In this document: positions 39,806 through 54,954 of the stretch, one piece after another
Layout of the letters: the number at the start of each line of letters is the position of its first letter
Numbering within the stretch: the first letter of the stretch is position 1
DNA from: Phycomyces nitens
Taxonomy: Eukaryota; Mucoromycota; Mucoromycetes; Mucorales; Phycomycetaceae
Assembly (NCBI GenBank): GCA_022702545.1
Contig: JAHRBC010000001.1
Coordinates: forward strand, 8,246,001-8,310,000
Direction of reading: 5' to 3'
DNA length: 64,000 nt
Made by a program: the position numbers and the translations under genes
Notes under the pieces: generated by a model
The model's database searches: none
What the model saw: the letters and a program-made list of their open reading frames with translations, nothing else
What the model was told of the DNA's origin: nothing

Positions 39806-42228
39806 ATGGAATCCAACTTTTCATCCGAGCTTTTCTTTAATGAGGCCGACTTTCGAGTACTCATCCCAAACCTCCATAGTCCTGATTCCACGCCTTCTTT
39901 TGAGACCGTCGCAAAAGCCAAACAACGCGCATTTGCATTCTATGGTATTCTCGTTGTCCCAACCACCATGTCCAACTCTCTAAACACATCTACCCTCAAG
40001 ATGAGCCCTTGACTGTCTACCTACTGGCCCGCATTCCCCATCAAGTTACAGGCACAGGAGATGAGGTGACTGAAGCAGTGCGCAACTTTTATAGTCAGTT
40101 AGATGTCCACGTCGAGGCATCTATTGTTGACAGTCATTCAGCCAACGCAAGCCAACGAACAGTAAAGCATGCCTCTAGCATGCCATCCACTCCATCTTCT
40201 GTACCAACCTCCCCAAGAATGTCGGTTACCCACAAGCATGAAGGGCCCAGGAATCCATCTCCCCATCTTTCAAATGAACCCTTGCCATTCTTTACCCATA
40301 CCTACAATAGCCAAAGCAAGGATTTGGAAATGACTGTGGCAGAGTATGAGCAGGCCCACTGTTGCATATATCCTTTGAGTATTCCTATCGGTAAGGCTGT
40401 AGTGTAGATCATGAAACCAAGGGCTTGTATGCATACAAAAGAGATTGAATGTGATCTTTAGTCTATGTCAAGAACAGAGGTGTGAGCCCTCAGCTATTGA
40501 TCAACTTTAATGTAACCTATCGTCCAATGGCGATCAGTCGACAGTCTTCTGGAGATGGGCCTGAAGATGTGTCTGAATATGACACTGACATGTTTGAGAC
40601 CATCGATCTTCTCAGTGGATTGTCTGATGGTAAACTTGGAGGGGGTATATATACGTGTATATAAGTGTATACTTATAGGCCGTGTCATAGGCCCCACATT
40701 CTCTTCCAAAGGAGACAAACCTCTGCAGAGATTTGTAATGGAATCATCCCAGAGCCGCCAAACAAATGGAAGCTTCTTGCCCACCACCCACTCAAACGCA
40801 CATCTCTTGACCTTGAGACGACACGTGCGAGAGACAATCCCAGTACGATCCGGATTGATGGTGAAAATGAAGACCACCAATGCGTCTGTCACAGACAAGA
40901 CCGTGATGATGTCAGTAGAATTGGAGAACCCATCAGACACTGGATCTGTGTTTATGGTAGATAAGATTGAGGTTCAGGTGTCACACTCGGTGGTTTCAAT
41001 GGCATTCGCTGAAGAAGTAAGAGAATTATGACGATTGAAAGAGGCTGGGTAATAAACCTATTGTCATAGATCTCTTTCCCTGTTAAACTCAACACCCTAG
41101 ACCAAATGGTGTTCTTATACAATGTCACTCTGCTGGAAGATGGGTCGATTAAACCTCCAGTCCAGCCAACCCGCATGTTCCCTTCGCGCAGGATCAATAC
41201 CATGCCAGTAATACCACCACCTTCTCATTATCAGGATGAGCGCCTCCAACCACAGCGAGTGTCTATTCAGGTGTATGGAGCCCCTGTCATTGATGGCATT
41301 GCAGCAGCACCAATGCAGTCCAAATGGAACACAATGCTGGACGTCACTGGAATGCGACAAAAGAGAGAAGATCCCAACCCACCCGACCCGCGTTTCTCAT
41401 CTCTTCTTGCATCCGGTCATCCTGTACGCACCCAGAGTTCGTTACCCAGCAGTGTATCTGTGTCTCCAGGAGCCAGGTCTGTGGGCAGTCCACTACACCA
41501 GACAGTTGGAGACAACAAGAAACGCATTGTACTGAACTCTGGGTCCGTTGGCCAGTTCATTACACCCGGAAGAGACCATCGATCCAACAGTTCCGGACCA
41601 CTTGGCAACAGTGGAGCCAGAAGAGCACCCGAGGTTGAGATTGCAGACGGAATCGTCGTCTCATTCACTGTTCCTCACCTTATCCAGGTCGGCAAGATAT
41701 TTCCTCTCCATATCTTTATTGTCAATCGTTCCAAGCACACCCGCCGCTTTTCTGTGATGATACCCAGTCGCAAGAGACATTTACCCGAGGGATTCACCAA
41801 CCCAACAAAAACATCGCTTCCACTCCTCCCAGCTGAGCAAAGACCAATTGAGCCATTTATGGAAGAAGGAGGTATTGTGGAGTACTTTTTTAACAAGCCA
41901 CTCATATATATATATATATATATTCTTTCTTAGAATTCCTTCGCCAGTACTTTGAAAACGAGACCCATGAAGCAGATGTGATTTGCTTGGAAAACAATGT
42001 TCGATTGAGGTAACCATAATAATAGACCTGACCTTGTTTGCCCTTGTTTGACAATCTCTTTTCATCTCTAGCCCTCTTGGCCCCTCTACATCTCAGACTG
42101 TTGATGTGCGCTTTATAGCTGTAAAAGAGAAGCTGCACACGATTGATTTGATTCAATTAGTTGACCAGGATACTGGATTTGTCACTAATCTCAGACACGT
42201 CTTGGAGCTATTCGTCGATCCTCAATAA
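39806..42228 (+). CDS. TRS65: TRAPPII subunit Trs65-like
   Basis: Trs65 helps assemble TRAPPII, the Ypt31/Rab11 exchange complex at the late Golgi. Seven exons (39806-39944, 40001-40390, 40462-40629, 40679-41016, 41070-41871, 41934-42009, 42072-42228) encode 689 residues. No catalytic motif is expected. The protein alternates beta-rich arrestin/Ig-like segments (DEPLTVYLLARIP, LLINFNVTYRPMAI, VSFTVPHLIQVGKIFPLHI) with disordered Ser/Pro loops. It ends in the family-like C-terminal strand set SPLGPSTSQTVDVRFIAVKE ... IDLIQLVDQDTGFVTNLR. The sixth intron contains an (AT)n run at about 41904-41924. Family call is from this C-terminal pattern; a related TRAPP subunit with the same fold is the alternative. 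Confidence 0.72.
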
Positions 42229-43145
42229 AGCCAAAAAAAGAAAAAATATTTGGCCCGGGTCCATGACTTTTTTATTGACTTGGCAGTCCCATGGATAAAA
42301 TCAGGATAAATTTTTTTTATTGATTTTAATATAAAAAGGGTTTAGATATTCTGGAATACGGTTTCTCTTTATCTGTTCAAAAGGTAAATATCTCTTTCCA
42401 CTTCCTATCCATTTATCCCCCTTTTCCCCTCCTCAATTTTTTTTATATGATGAATGCTTGTCGCCCCAGGCGTAACAATTATGTCGAGAATACATACAGC
42501 TACCCTTTACTCTGAAAAAAAAAATTCAAATTCAAACTTTATATTTTTACTGGACAATCAAGGCATGTATACTTATATATCTCTCTTGTCTTTCTAGATT
42601 CACGAAATACTTTAGGATGAAATATTATTATTTTACAAAAAGAATTAATAAATAAAAAGAAGGTGAGAATCATATTTCCACATAAAAAACAAAACTATGA
42701 ACGTGTGTGTATATTATTTGAGAGGTTCTTTATGATGATTTTAATATTTCATGCTAACCCGGAGCTCAAATATGACCGACAAGTGATATTACTGATAAAG
42801 AACCTCCCAAATATATATATTATACATGTTTTTTGTTTATACATGTCATATATTTTGGAAAGCACTTGAAATTAATTAATCGATATTCTTTGATTTCTAG
42901 ACATGTAATGAGAGAATATCACAAAAGCATGAAATTAAATATTAAAATAAAAATATTAGAATAAAAAATGTATATAATTATGACTGTTACGTGACTAGTG
43001 TTTATCAATGTTATTTTTTGGCAAGGGCAAGATGATGATTCAAACAAATTAATTTGTAAATAGATTTACCAAAAATAAAATGAAAAATGTTATTGAGAGT
43101 GTTGAGCATATTATATATATACACACATACATACACCTTTATTGA
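42229..43145. other. spacer, TRS65 to methyltransferase
   Basis: The 917 bases are AT-rich with several poly-T and poly-A runs. Short frames only; no gene, RNA or mobile element recognised. Confidence 0.5.
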
Positions 43146-44270
43146 ATGAGCTTCACTTTTCCTTTGATTCTTGATGGCGGATTCGCTACTCAACTCGAAG
43201 AAAGTTTCCAAAAGGACTTGACGGGTAATAAAGCTTATTTTAGTTTCCAAGAAAATAGACAATTGAATATCAAAATGATTATTATTATTATTATTATTAT
43301 TATTAGGTGCATTGTGGTGTGCCAAATGTCTTGAAGATGATCCCAATGCAATCAAAGTAAAAATTCTCTCATTACAACCAAAAACACATCTACTGAAATA
43401 CTCTTAGCAAGTCCATCGTTTGTATTATGAAGCCGGGGCTCAGGTGGCTACCACTTGCAGCTATCAAGCATCCATCCAGGGATTCTTAAACGAAGGCTAT
43501 TCAAACCAACACGCCATTCAACTTATGCGCAAAAGTGTCCAACTGGCCCGTGAAGCCAGGGATGAATTCACTGCTGCTCATCCCAACTCACAGCCGAGAT
43601 ACGTCGCCTTGTCTGCTGGGTGCTATGGTGCGGTGCTTGCCAATGGAGCGGAATACACAGGTCAATATGGTCTGGTTACCAAACAAGATCTTGTGGATTT
43701 CCACAACCATCGTTTGGATATCTTTTTGCAAGGTAACAACAACAAGCAAAGAATAATATTAAAAGATGTGTTAATTCTGCTTGTCATAAAGAGCCTGGAA
43801 TTGACATGATCTTATTCGAGACCATCCCGTCCATTATTGAAGCAGAGGCTATTCGAACAATTGTCGATAGCCGAACCGACCTTCCTCCTGTGGGAGTAGG
43901 GTTTTCCTGCAAATCTGACAATCAGATCTCGGACGGCACCTTATTATCCACCTGCCTTGATCAACTTGACACCTTGAATGTGTTTGCAGCCGGAATCAAC
44001 TGCACAAAGCCTCGTTTTATTCCGTCTCTGCTGTCCATCTGTAGTTTGTATGCCCGCAAAACTGGCAAAGCTATTCTCTTGTATCCAGATGGAGGTGCCG
44101 AGTGGGATGCTGTGGGTCGCTGCTGGCACAGTGAAAAGGTTACTCCAGAGACATTTGGGAAACAAATGGCAGAGTACACCAAGCAGTATGGCCCCAAGAT
44201 GGTAGTTGGTGGCTGTTGTGGAACTAGCCCGGCGTATATTCGATCCTATCTACACTTTTTGTCACAATAA
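43146..44270 (+). CDS. homocysteine S-methyltransferase
   Basis: Zinc enzyme transferring a methyl group from S-methylmethionine or S-adenosylmethionine to homocysteine to make methionine (Mht1/Sam4 family). Four exons (43146-43224, 43307-43356, 43408-43732, 43792-44270) encode 310 residues, the usual length. Signature blocks are present: LDGGFATQLE at the start, GALWCAKCL, QVHRLYYEAGAQVATTCSYQ, LFETIPSIIEAEAI, the zinc Cys in AGINCTKP, and the vicinal zinc Cys pair in VVGGCCGTSPAYIR. All ligands are intact, so the enzyme should be active. The ATT microsatellite at 43278-43304 forms most of intron 1. Confidence 0.95.
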
Positions 44271-44496
44271 ACAAGAGGCTTTAATGTGATCAACTATAGA
44301 GTATTAAAGACAAGAAAGAAAGAATGAAAGAAAGAAAGGGTGATTTTAGAAGGGCAGATGTAAACGCATTGTGTGGTTGAATCTCCGCACACCATGTAAA
44401 ACCAAAGCACCTGTTCCTACTTTGTGTCGTCCCAGAAACACATACACACACATTTATATAATTATACAATTATACATCAAGGAAAACGCACACATC

Positions 44497-44838
44497 ATGA
44501 CCTTTAGAGAAACATTGTTAGATCAAATTACGAAGCGAGACAAACGAGAAGGACAATGGAAGGAGATGATTAACGCTAGTAAGATTCCTAATCTTTAAAT
44601 CTTCATCCCTTTCCCTCAACTTGATAATCATTGCCATTCTCATTTTTCAGACCAGCGATTGCTGCATCATACGATTGAACTTCAAAAGAGAAACGATCAA
44701 CTAAAGACGTTGTATGACTCTGGTAGTAACAACTCTCATGCTCAAAAGTAAAGTTTGACGATATGCTTAAAGTTCATCATATCATGTATTTCAATATACA
44801 TCATTAATCTCCAAAATATTAAAAAAAAAAAAAAAAAA

Positions 44839-44873
<35 letters not shown>

Positions 44874-47231
44874 ATTGTCCGTGACCTGTCATCATAGTAC
44901 TCCTGCAAGCCAACAGCAGATTAATGATTTGGATCGTCGGATAAGAGAGCTGCATGAAGAGAGGGCCGAAATGTACAAGTCACAGAGTGAGAATGCCCAA
45001 AGACTGGTTCACATGAATGAACAGCTGCGAGCCAAGGAAGAGACCGACAAACACCAGACAGAAGAGTTGAGTATTGGTATAGGAATGACCAGACACTTAC
45101 AATGCCATTAGAATAAAGTCTTTCTCGGAAAGAATCAATGAATTGTCAGAGATGTCCAGTTTACAAGCCCAACAGTTACGAGAGAAGAATGTTGTGATCC
45201 AAGTAGAGTGTATATACCTTGTAGCCTAGACATGAGCATTCTTAACGATACTCGCTAGATATTGCAAGACGAGCTTGCCACTCTTCAATTGGAAATCGTC
45301 ACTACTGAGGACCGCAGTAAGAAACTGAGAAAAGAGAATGATCAACTGTTGCAACGATGGATGAACTTGAAGAATGAAGAAGCCGAGAAGATGAACGAGG
45401 CAACCCAGTTTTATGAAGAGTAAGCAAACAGGACACTTTGTTGACAAGAATATATTCTAAACAACCCAGGCTCCGTATATTGGCACGTAACAATGGCCAG
45501 ACACTACGCCAGGTGAATGGCAAGTGGGTTATGGAACCATCTTCGTCTAGCTCTACCAAGAAGGACAATCCAAAAGACGGTAAAAGAAGTCCTCGGGTAC
45601 TAAGCAACATTTTTCTGCCCAGTCGTACAAGCAAGAGATTTGTAAGGATATGCCACATTTGTGTATCTATAGTATCAACTTGTTTTTATTAGACAATGCA
45701 CGAGGAGGAGATATATTGTGTCCAGGCATCTTCAACAGGATCAATGTTTGCGACTGGCGCAGCAGACAAGAAGATCAAGATTTATGATGCAAAGACAGGC
45801 AAGATAGATCATTAAGCCGAAAGCCACCTTTTAGAAATTGATTATCTTGTCTAAACAGGTCGTGTGAGCCAGACACTTGGTGGTTCTTTACAGACAATCA
45901 CAGCAGTAGATTTCAATGCGACTGATGAGCTGGTCCTTGGGGCTTCAACCGACTGTGTTACTCGTCTGTGGCAACTGAATACAGGAAGAATAAGGGTAAC
46001 GAAAAGTGCTGGTGATAGATAGTCAAGGCTTAAATTTTTGTTTGATTACCACAGCATACCCTGACTGGACACATTGGCAAAGTATACTCGGCCAGATTCA
46101 ATGCAGACTCCAATCGAGTGGCAAGTAGAGCTTAAAGACCAAAAGACAGATTGTCTGATTCACCCAAACCATTAGGTTTCTGGTAGCCATGACAGGACTC
46201 TCAAAGTCTGGGATCTTCAAAAGGGAAACTGTGTGTAGAGTGTATACAAAAAGTCAATTACTGACACAGTTTGATTTTATTTTTTTAAAAAATATAGGCA
46301 TAAGAACCATATTCACCTTTTCGAGCTGCAACGATCTCTGCCTTGGTGATGCAGATGGGTAAAAACTCCAAAAAGAATGTTATCTGGCCTGTAGGCTCAC
46401 TCTACTTTAGAATCACCCTGGTCAGTGGACACATGGACAACAATATTCGAGTCTGGGATACTCGTACTGGCAACGGTATCAAGGACATGACAGGGGTTCA
46501 TACTAGCCAGATTACATCTGTGTGCATGTCACCAGGTACGGAGACTATTTATCACCTTGAACTTCTCATGTAACATCCATCCATCCATCCATTTGAAATA
46601 CAGGTGGCTCCACAGTCTTGACAAATTCTAGAGATCACACACTCAAACTCATCGATTTGAGAATGTATGAAGTTGTGCAGTCGTTTCAGTAAGTTTGATT
46701 ACTTGATGCTTATAAATCACCCTAAAATTATGCCCATAGAGCCGATACTTTCCGTAATGGCATCAATTGGTCTAGGGCTTGCTTTAGGTAACAAAAATTA
46801 ATATTAAAATGACATAACAAATACATAAAGATTATCAATTTAAATTTTAAAATATCGACTTGAAATTTAAATGTATAGCCCGGATGGTCATTATATTGCA
46901 GCCGGCTCGGCAGGTAAAATGATAACCTTTGTACCCTCAAATACACTCATCATTACTTCTTTGTCACATCTTAGACGGAGTACTTCACATTTGGAATTCT
47001 CAGTCAGGAAAACTGGAAAAATCAATTGAAGGCCACGGGTAAATCAAGAAAAAGAGATGATTAATTATGATTTTAAATGCTCATTTTAAATCCCCCCCTC
47101 CCTATTTTTTTCATCATTGTTGTAGGGCTGCGGTATGTGGTGTGTCATGGAATCCGAGTGGCAGCCTATTGTATTCTGCTGACAAGGGCAAGACGGTGTG
47201 TATGTGGGATACAGCGAACCCTGAAGCCTGA
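44497..47231 (+). CDS. ATG16: autophagy protein Atg16 with WD40 propeller
   Basis: Scaffold that carries Atg12-Atg5 to the forming autophagosome for Atg8 lipidation. Seventeen exons encode 552 residues (44497-44578, 44651-44747, 44898-45065, 45112-45202, 45259-45419, 45470-45641, 45693-45798, 45859-45995, 46055-46120, 46176-46230, 46298-46358, 46411-46535, 46604-46688, 46740-46787, 46879-46913, 46975-47038, 47126-47231). The N-terminus (LLDQITKRDKREGQW) is the Atg5-binding helix. A coiled coil follows, ending with the family block RWMNLKNEEAEKMNEA. Residues 258-552 form a WD40 propeller (SGSHDRTLKVWDL, SGHMDNNIRVWD, WDTANPEA). Introns at 45799 and 46121 begin with GC; the reading VVSGSHDRT supports the second. 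The 45066 donor (GTTGAG) is weaker evidence. Confidence 0.9.
44820..44872. repeat. poly-A plus CT repeat inside ATG16 intron 2
   Basis: About 19 A followed by about 30 bases of CT repeat. It lies in the 150-base intron between ATG16 exons 2 and 3, where it also supplies a polypyrimidine tract. Confidence 0.85.
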
Positions 47232-47413
47232 AAGCCTGAAGCCTGCTGAATGGATCATCAATGGATCTTCATTGTGTAAACAGATAATAAATCCAAAAAA
47301 AAGTACAATTCTTGATATATAGAATATTTTATTTTTTAATGTTGTGAGCAAAAAAAGAAAGAGTGGTTATGATAGATAATATAAGACAAAGAGGAAGAGG
47401 TAAGGGTGACTGT

Positions 47414-49428
<2,015 letters not shown>

Positions 49429-49676
49429 TTATTTCCGCAAACTTTCAAAAATAATCCGGATGTGTGACTCTTCTTGTTTTGCTGTGTGGGCCATGGAAGT
49501 GGATTTTATTTTGTTATTTTATTAAAAAAGGTCAATTTGGCTCACAATATTTTCCCCGAAAGGACAAGGAAGAATTAAAATATACACGCACAAGATAGTA
49601 GTGTAAAATCCCCCGTTCGTCATCCCAACAAGAAAAGAAAAAAAAAAACTCTGTATCCATGGCAGCATACTTTGGG

Positions 49677-49755
49677 CCAATAGGGAATTGAAACGGTGCT
49701 TAGTGAGACAGGTGTCAATACTCTCCAAGCCAATAGGTCTTTTCTGGTCTATTGG
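49677..49755. promoter_or_regulatory. three clustered CCAAT boxes upstream of PGI1
   Basis: CCAAT at 49677-49681 and 49730-49734, both in the context GCCAATAGG/CCAATAGG, and the inverted form ATTGG at 49751-49755. They lie about 330-410 bases upstream of the PGI1 start. CCAAT is the site of the HAP/NF-Y complex in fungi. Spacing and repeated context favour function, but it is untested. Confidence 0.4.
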
Positions 49756-50522
49756 GCTGAGGGCCGTGTTTACATAACCATTACAAATTACATTATATAT
49801 CAATTACTAATATCTCCAGACTCCAGACTCCATTATCTATTATACATTATCCATTATCCATTATCCATCGCGTCTATTGTTGCAATTATATTATAAAGGC
49901 CACGACACTCTTAAAGTTCTTGTTCATTGCCATTTATAGAATCGGGCTTGCAAGATATTCAAAGTGATTTTTAATAAAAAGGTAAAGTGCCTTCAAATCC
50001 CAACTGATTCAAAAGAGGACTTCTTGTACTTTTAACGAGCCCAAAGTTCTGGGAGATTTGGTAGCATTTTCTAAAATTAAATTGTCTTGCTTTAATGCCA
50101 CCCTAGATAATATACCAGCAACGATGCTCTATTTACAGCATATATAATTACAGATATTATCATTATTTGTTTATTTTATTTAATAAAACAGAGATGTTTA
50201 TAATATAATGGCTACAAAATATCTTGAAGACTTTGGGCCTGAATTTCATCCAACTTTAGAGGCACAATTGTAGCAAAGTATGTCTAATGCATCACCCACA
50301 ATTCACCATTAAATCTTTATATAAAGATACACTTTTTTATTTATTATTTTCCAATTTCACCTTGTGTTTTTACTCTATAAAATCTCTTTAATATATATAT
50401 ATATATCTAAATCCTGCCTTTAAATCTGCATTAAATTCATATTGACCTTGGATCAAACCAAATGTTATACGTCTTTATCACTCAAAGTGAAAGATATCTA
50501 AAGGCACCGCTCATCGAGTTTT

Positions 50523-50530
50523 TGACGTCA
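50523..50530. promoter_or_regulatory. CRE palindrome TGACGTCA upstream of SEC26
   Basis: A perfect ATF/CREB-type palindrome about 330 bases before the beta-COP start. bZIP factors, including those acting in secretory stress, use ACGT cores, so a role in secretory-pathway control is conceivable. Confidence 0.35.
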
Positions 50531-50861
50531 GCAATCAAGCAATGCTGCCAATCAATGACGAGCAACAAGGTAAATTTTCAATCGCCGGTTCGAGAGAAGG
50601 GGGTCGCCCTTACTTCTCTTATTACAAGAAGGCTTTAACATACTCGAGACGCTTGATTGGAATCTAATCTTCTTGTCAGCTTCATCTTCGATATCATCCT
50701 TTTGTGTCCCACTCGTCTACATTACACACCAATCGACACGCATTTTATTTCTTTCTCACAAAAAAAACCAACTCCTATTCGCCCCTTCCTTTAATTTTAT
50801 TTTTACTCTTGGTTTATTCCAAACACACATATACACGCCTTTACCACAATAAGAGATAATC

Positions 50862-53800
50862 ATGGCTACTGACCTGTGCTATACGCTCGTTCATCCTGAT
50901 GACGCGACTGACCAGCCTACTCTTCAAGATTTCCAGAATGCCTTTGAAAAGGGTTCCGATGAAGCTCGCATTGAGACAATGAAAAAGTTGCTGGTCATCA
51001 TGGTTAACGGAGATCCCATGGAGAAGCTCCTCTTACACGTCATTCGCTTCGTATTGCCATCCAAGAACAAGCAACTCAAGAAGCTTTTGCATTTCTACTG
51101 GGAAATTTGTCCCAAGAGAAAGCCAGATGGCAAACTCAAGGAAGAGTTCATCTTGGTGTGGTATGTGGGGGTGGATGAGACAATAATCAGAAAAAGAGAT
51201 GGAAAAGATGGAAAGGGGACCAAAAGAAACGAGCCTTGTTCGACTGAATCTTCTGGTCTGTATATAGCAATGCCCTTCGCAATGACTTGCAACATCCCAA
51301 CGAGTACATTAGAGGCGCAACTCTTCGATTCTTGTGCAAGATCAAGGAAGCTGACGTGTTGGAGCCCCTGGTGCCTTCTGTTAGAGCATGTCTGGTAAAT
51401 TATCAATGGGTTTATTCGTATAGATGGTTCAAAAAAAAAAAGAAGAAGAAGATAGGAAGCAGATACACGTATATATATATAAAGAGGGGGAGAATGATAA
51501 AAAGGAGATGGAATCAATGCTAGTGGGAGACCTATTTGCAAGAGATATTGTATGCAGTCTATTCATCTAAAACTCTTGTCGCGTTGCAGGAACATCGCCA
51601 TTCATACGTGCGCAAGAATGCTGTTTTCGTTATTGGCTCCATTTATAAGCACTTTGAGATGCTCTTCCCAGATGCACCCGAAGTCATTCAAAACTTCTTG
51701 ATCTCGGTAAGATATTGGGGGTATATTGTCCTTTGAGGTCCAAGATAATAACAACTTTGATAGGAAGCAGATATGACTTGTAGAAGAAATGCCTTTGTGG
51801 TCCTTTGCAATATCGATCAGCCTTTGGCTGTAGATTACTTGACTCAAGTATTTAGCTTGGTTTCTACCTATGATGAGCTACTCCAACTGGCTGTTATTGA
51901 GTTGATTCGCAAAGACAGCAAGACAAATGCTGCAAACAAGGTAAATAAAAAAAATATAGGGATTCAACAGAGATTATTGAGTTAACACCACTTTTTCTTC
52001 AAAAAACAACAACAACAACAATTCAAGGGAGCTTATATTAGATGTGTATCAGAGCTCTTGTCAGCAACTTCTCACTCTGTAAAATATGAGGCTGCCAATA
52101 TCCTTATATTCTTGACATCTAACCCTGCTGCCATCAAAGGTAACTTGTGCATATCAAAAGATATTAGCTTACTGATATTCATGTCAAATCATGTGTTGTA
52201 TAGCTGCCGCTTCTTGCTACATTGATCTTGTTGTTAAGGAGTCTGACAATAATGTAAAGCTTATTGTTTTGGACAGACTGGAAGATATCCGCTCAAAGAA
52301 TGAACGTATTCTGGATGATTTGGTTATGGATGTCTTGCGTGTGTTGTCAAGCCCTGATATTGATGTCAGACGCAAGGCATTGCGTATTGCCATGGATATG
52401 GTATCTTCCAGAAACGTGCAGGAAGTTATCCTCTTCTTGAAAAAGGAACTCACAAAGACCCACGATCAAGAATATGAAAAGGTAAGAGCCCCTTGGTCTA
52501 ATGTCTTTACCAACTCACTCTTTTTACCATAGAACACTGAGTACCGTCAGCTCTTGATTCAGTCTATCCATACATGCGCTATCCGCTTCTCTGAAGTGGC
52601 TGCCAATGTTGTTCACGTATTGATGGAATTCCTTGGCGATTCAAACAACCCTTCTGCTGTTGATGTGGTTTCCTTTGTTCGTGAAGTAGTAGAAAAGTTC
52701 CCTGAACTTCGTGCATCTATTCTCGAGAGACTTCTCGAGACATTCACGGACATGAAGTCTGGAAAGGTGTTCCGTGGTGCTCTTTGGATCATTGGTGAAT
52801 ATTCAGACTCTGCAGAGGAGATTGATGAGGCATGGAAGCAGATTCGTAACGCTCTCGGTGAGATTCCATTGTTGGCCTCTGAGCAGAAATTGTTGGATGC
52901 TGCCGAGGCAGATGATGAACCCACCGTAGATGAGCCCAAATCTGCTGTTCCTTCTGGAACTGCTGCTCCTAGACGTGTTCTTGCTGATGGAACCTATGCC
53001 ACCGAGAGTGCTTACACTTCTACATCAAGCAATGCTGCTAGATTAGAGGCTGTCAAACAGGCTTCCAAGCCTCCCCTCAGAGGTATGAATTTATCAAGAT
53101 GAAAATACTTGAATCTAACGGGGTCAAACGATAGCTCTTATTCTCAATGGTGATTACTTCTTGGGTACCGTGCTGGCCACCACATTGACCAAATTGGCAC
53201 TTCGCTACGGAAAGGTCGTCTCTGACTCTTCTCTTGCCAATGCCCGCAAGGCAGAAGTAAGTATATATATACACCAATGGACCTGGGATCTTTACTTATT
53301 TCTTTTTTAAAGGCCATGTTGATCATGACCAGCATTATTCGTATCGGTCAATCACAGTTTGTTGCTTTCCAGATCGACGAGGATTCGTATGATCGTATCA
53401 TGCAGGACTTGCGCGTGGTTGGCAGCTACTCTGAAGACAAGGTTGTAGACCATGTCTATCTTGAGGAGACGCATGCTGTCTATGCAAAGCAAATCCAGGC
53501 AGAAGAGGTAAATTCACATTTATATTTGGCTTGCTAGTCAACCTCGTCTCTGACTCCATTCATACACACAGAAACGCTTGGCAGACTCAAAGGCAAAAGA
53601 CAAGACAAGTGTCAAGGTTCAGGTTGACGACGCCATCGTATTTAGACAATTCTCAAAGAAGTCTGGAGATGATACTGTTGACGAATATGAGCAGGACTTG
53701 TCTCGTGCTACTGGCTCGCTTGATTCCAAGGACGACCTTATGTCCAAACTGAACCGTATTGTTCAGCTCACTGGTTTCTCTGATCCTGTGTATGCTGAAG

Positions 53801-54773
53801 CTGTAGTCAATGTCCATCAGTATGATATTCTTATGGGTAACGTATTTAAGAAAAAAAAAATCTCGTCAAGAAATAGGTTACTAATGCGTAAATAATAGAT
53901 GTCTTGATTGTCAACCAGACTTCGGAAACACTCCAGAACTTGACTGTAGAGTTTGCCACCCTTGGTGATCTCAAGCTTGTAGATCGCCCAGTTACCCACA
54001 ACCTCGCACCCCACTCTTTCCTTTCCATCAAGGCACCTATCAAGGTTTCTTCTACCGAAACTGGTGTTATCTTTGGTAACATTGTCTATGATTCTCATGG
54101 CACTTCAGAAGGCAACTGTGTGGTGCTCAACGATATCCACATTGACATCATGGACTACATTAAACCCGCCACTTGTACCGAGACCCAGGTGAGGATAAAT
54201 AGGGTTGTATCCTTGGATAACCAATGTTAACAAGCGTTCTATAGTTCCGTAGCATGTGGACCGAGTTTGAATGGGAGAACAAGGTCAATGTCAACACTAA
54301 TATTTCGTAAGTATAAAAATGAAGCAATGGTATACGAGAGTATGCACAAAAAAAAAACTCAACATTTGTGATAGTGACCTGAGAACCTACCTTGACCATA
54401 TCATGGCATCCACAAACATGAGCTGCCTAACTCCCGAGAAGCAACTCGAGGGTGATTGTGGCTTCCTGTCAGCCAACATGTATGCCAAGAGTGTGTTTGG
54501 TAAGTCTATTGTACAATATATCAATGTTTAAGGCTTTATTGAACCTCGGGTGGTTTTATAGGTGAGGATGCATTGGCAAATCTGAGCATCGAAAAGGCAG
54601 GTGAGGGTCCTATTACTGGACACATCCGTATTCGCAGCAAGACCCAGGGAATTGCATTGAGTCTGGGTAAGTTTCAATATGATTAGGGACCTTCTTTAAA
54701 CTCACTTTTGATATCATCATTACTACTACTTGCAGGCGACAAAATTACTTTGGCACAAAAAGTTGCTTTGTGA
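50862..54773 (+). CDS. SEC26: coatomer beta subunit (beta-COP)
   Basis: COPI vesicle coat subunit acting in Golgi-to-ER retrograde transport. Fifteen exons (50862-51160, 51268-51394, 51590-51706, 51764-51940, 52028-52139, 52204-52481, 52533-53082, 53135-53256, 53313-53507, 53572-53836, 53899-54188, 54245-54306, 54375-54499, 54562-54666, 54736-54773) sum to 953 residues, the same as human COPB1. The N-terminal adaptin-type HEAT solenoid includes [20 protein letters not shown] and [22 protein letters not shown] low-complexity linker near residues 490-540 separates it from the beta-COP trunk end and the C-terminal appendage ([20 protein letters not shown] ... [20 protein letters not shown]). No defects seen. 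Confidence 0.96.
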
Positions 54774-54954
54774 AAACAATAAAACAAGAAAGAAAGAAAA
54801 AAAAGGGATTTCATACACACCCCTTTGTACCAAACACAATATTATTTCTTTACGGATAAACATAAAGTCCTTGCTTTTATTCTTTTACTTATTCAACACA
54901 TTAAATACTCAATGTCTTGAGTTGTTATTATTATTATTTTTTCGAATCGCTTCT

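Noticed and set aside
39806..40012. A 68-codon protein from the first TRS65 exon alone
   Set aside because: The tail comes from reading into the first intron; splicing at 39944/40001 joins it smoothly to DEPLTVYLLARIP.
45061..45111. ATG16 exon 3 read through to a stop (IGIGMTRHLQCH)
   Set aside because: This would end the protein in mid coiled coil; a 46-base intron from 45066 restores the frame into the conserved coiled coil, although its GTTGAG donor is weak.
50580..50600. GGTTCGAGA resembling a tRNA B box
   Set aside because: The second half of the B box and any A box or acceptor stem pairing are missing.
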